A stretch of DNA of 8,574 bases. Origin: Gammaproteobacteria bacterium (lineage in GTDB: Bacteria > Pseudomonadota > Gammaproteobacteria > Chromatiales > Chromatiaceae). The notes below the pieces were generated by a model. It was not told the origin of the DNA and ran no database searches. It was given only the letters and a program-made list of their open reading frames with translations. The stretch covers positions 1 through 8,574 of the forward strand of contig JAGVUH010000143.1 of NCBI GenBank assembly GCA_019136395.1, written 5' to 3'. How positions within the stretch are numbered: position 1 is the stretch's first letter; each line of letters begins with the position of its first letter. Below, piece by piece: positions 7,344 to 8,574 of the stretch. A program made the translations under genes and the position numbers.

Positions 7344-8574
7344 TCATTCGGAGGCGGCCTTGGGTAGCTCGACCCCATCGTAAATCACGAAGGGGCGATT
7401 CTCGCCGCGGATGACCGACTCGTCCACCACGACCTTGCTGACATTGGCCATCGAAGGCAGGTCATACATGATGTCCAGCAGGGTCTGTTCCAGGACGGTG
7501 CGCAGACCCCGGGCCCCGGTCTTACGTTCCATGGCCTTTCGGGCCACCGCGCGCAAGGCATCCGGCCGGATGTCCAGGTCGCAGCCTTCCATCTCAAAGA
7601 GGCGACCATACTGCTTGACCAGGGCGTTCCTGGGCTCGGTCAGGATGCGCATCAGGGCATTTTCGTCCAGTTCCTCCAGGGTCGCCACAACCGGGAGACG
7701 GCCGACGAACTCGGGGATCAGCCCGTAACGGATCAGGTCCTCCGGCTCCACCTCGCGGAAGACCTCCCCCAAGCGCTTGCTGTCGTCCTTGCTCTGGACA
7801 TCAGCGCTGAAGCCGATGCCACTCTTGCGGGAACGGTTCTGAATCACCTTTTCCAGGCCAGCAAAGGCCCCGCCAACGATAAACAGGATATTGGAGGTAT
7901 CGACCTGCAGATACTCCTGTTGGGGATGCTTGCGCCCCCCCTGGGGCGGCACCGAAGCCACGGTACCCTCGATGAGTTTCAGCAGTGCCTGCTGCACCCC
8001 TTCGCCGGACACGTCCCGAGTAATGGAGGGGTTGTCGGATTTACGGGAGATCTTGTCGATCTCATCGATGTAGACGATGCCGGTCTGCGCCTTCTCGACG
8101 TCATAGTCGCACTTGAGCAGCAGTTTCTGGATGATGTTCTCCACGTCCTCGCCGACATAACCCGCCTCGGTCAGGGTAGTGGCGTCGGCGATGGTGAAGG
8201 GAACGTTGAGCAACCGCGCCAGGGTTTCGGCCAACAGGGTCTTGCCCGAGCCGGTGGGACCGATGAGCAGGATATTGCTCTTGGAGATCTCCACCTCCTC
8301 CTTGGCGCTGGCCAGTTCCATGCGCTTGTAATGATTGTAGACGGCGACGGAGAGGACCTTTTTCGCCTGCTCCTGGCCGATGACGTACTGGTCCAGGCTG
8401 AGGTTGATTTCCCGCGGCTTGGGAAGCTTGCTGGTGGTCTCGGTCGCGGTCTCCTCTACTTCCTCGCGGATGATGTCATTACAGAGTTCGACGCATTCGT
8501 CACAAATGAAGACCGAAGGACCGGCGATCAACTTACGCACCTCCTGCTGGCTTTTGCCGCAGAAGGAGCAATAA
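7344..8574 (-). CDS. clpX: ATP-dependent Clp protease ATP-binding subunit ClpX (5' end beyond window)
   Basis: The reverse strand encodes the last 409 residues of ClpX; by comparison with E. coli about 14 N-terminal residues lie past the right edge. ClpX is a hexameric AAA+ unfoldase that feeds tagged proteins into ClpP. The visible part starts [12 protein letters not shown]. This first CxxC pairs with [10 protein letters not shown] to make the four-cysteine zinc domain. In fragment numbering, Walker A GPTGSGKT is at 105-112, the GYVG pore loop at 138-141, Walker B VYIDEID at 167-173, the RKH loop at 214-216, the ClpP-docking IGF loop at 252-255 (SGIGFSAD) and sensor-2 GARGLR at 353-358. A GTG at 8540 is the internal Val before RKLIAG and is not the start, since choosing it would remove the first CxxC. 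clpP is expected upstream, outside the window. The IGF loop implies a working ClpP partner. Confidence 0.98.
   Translation of the reverse strand, partial: YCSFCGKSQQEVRKLIAGPSVFICDECVELCNDIIREEVEETATETTSKLPKPREINLSLDQYVIGQEQAKKVLSVAVYNHYKRMELASAKEEVEISKSNILLIGPTGSGKTLLAETLARLLNVPFTIADATTLTEAGYVGEDVENIIQKLLLKCDYDVEKAQTGIVYIDEIDKISRKSDNPSITRDVSGEGVQQALLKLIEGTVASVPPQGGRKHPQQEYLQVDTSNILFIVGGAFAGLEKVIQNRSRKSGIGFSADVQSKDDSKRLGEVFREVEPEDLIRYGLIPEFVGRLPVVATLEELDENALMRILTEPRNALVKQYGRLFEMEGCDLDIRPDALRAVARKAMERKTGARGLRTVLEQTLLDIMYDLPSMANVSKVVVDESVIRGENRPFVIYDGVELPKAASE

Overview
The window looks like chromosomal housekeeping DNA from a GC-rich gammaproteobacterium. ClpX, Lon and HU-beta read very close to their Escherichia coli counterparts, and the order clpX - lon - hupB - ppiD on one strand is the classic gammaproteobacterial protein-quality-control block. 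A purple-sulfur or related Chromatiales-type organism would fit the GC content and protein style, but this is a guess and no single gene here proves it.

Layout from left to right. Positions 1-380 (minus) hold the first 126 codons of a universal stress protein that runs off the left edge. A short divergent promoter region (381-487), with a perfect TATAAT box for the stress gene and a perfect GC-rich inverted repeat, separates it from a TauD/TfdA-type Fe(II)/2-oxoglutarate dioxygenase gene (488-1381, plus). A 315-base gap between convergent gene ends (1382-1696) carries a dispersed-repeat copy. Then come, all on the minus strand, ppiD (1697-3619), a strong intrinsic terminator (about 3690-3721), tRNA-Asp(GUC) (3732-3808), tRNA-Val(UAC) (3818-3893), hupB (3923-4195), lon (4426-6870) and clpX (7344 to beyond the right edge). 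The lon-clpX gap (6871-7343) holds a heat-shock-like promoter for lon, a large nested inverted repeat and a second copy of the dispersed repeat.

How the genes work together. Transcription of the minus-strand block runs right to left. ClpX unfolds substrates for ClpP, whose gene probably lies just outside the right edge. Lon degrades damaged and regulatory proteins, HU-beta compacts DNA, and PpiD is a membrane-anchored periplasmic chaperone at the SecYEG exit. The two tRNA genes sit 24 bases downstream of hupB and end at the terminator, so hupB and the tRNAs may share transcripts while ppiD is expressed separately. The stress protein and dioxygenase at the left form an unrelated divergent pair.

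I found no convincing new system. The most worthwhile leads are the nested inverted repeat between lon and clpX, the two-copy repeat family, the sigma-32-like lon promoter, and the unassigned dioxygenase divergent from a stress gene.
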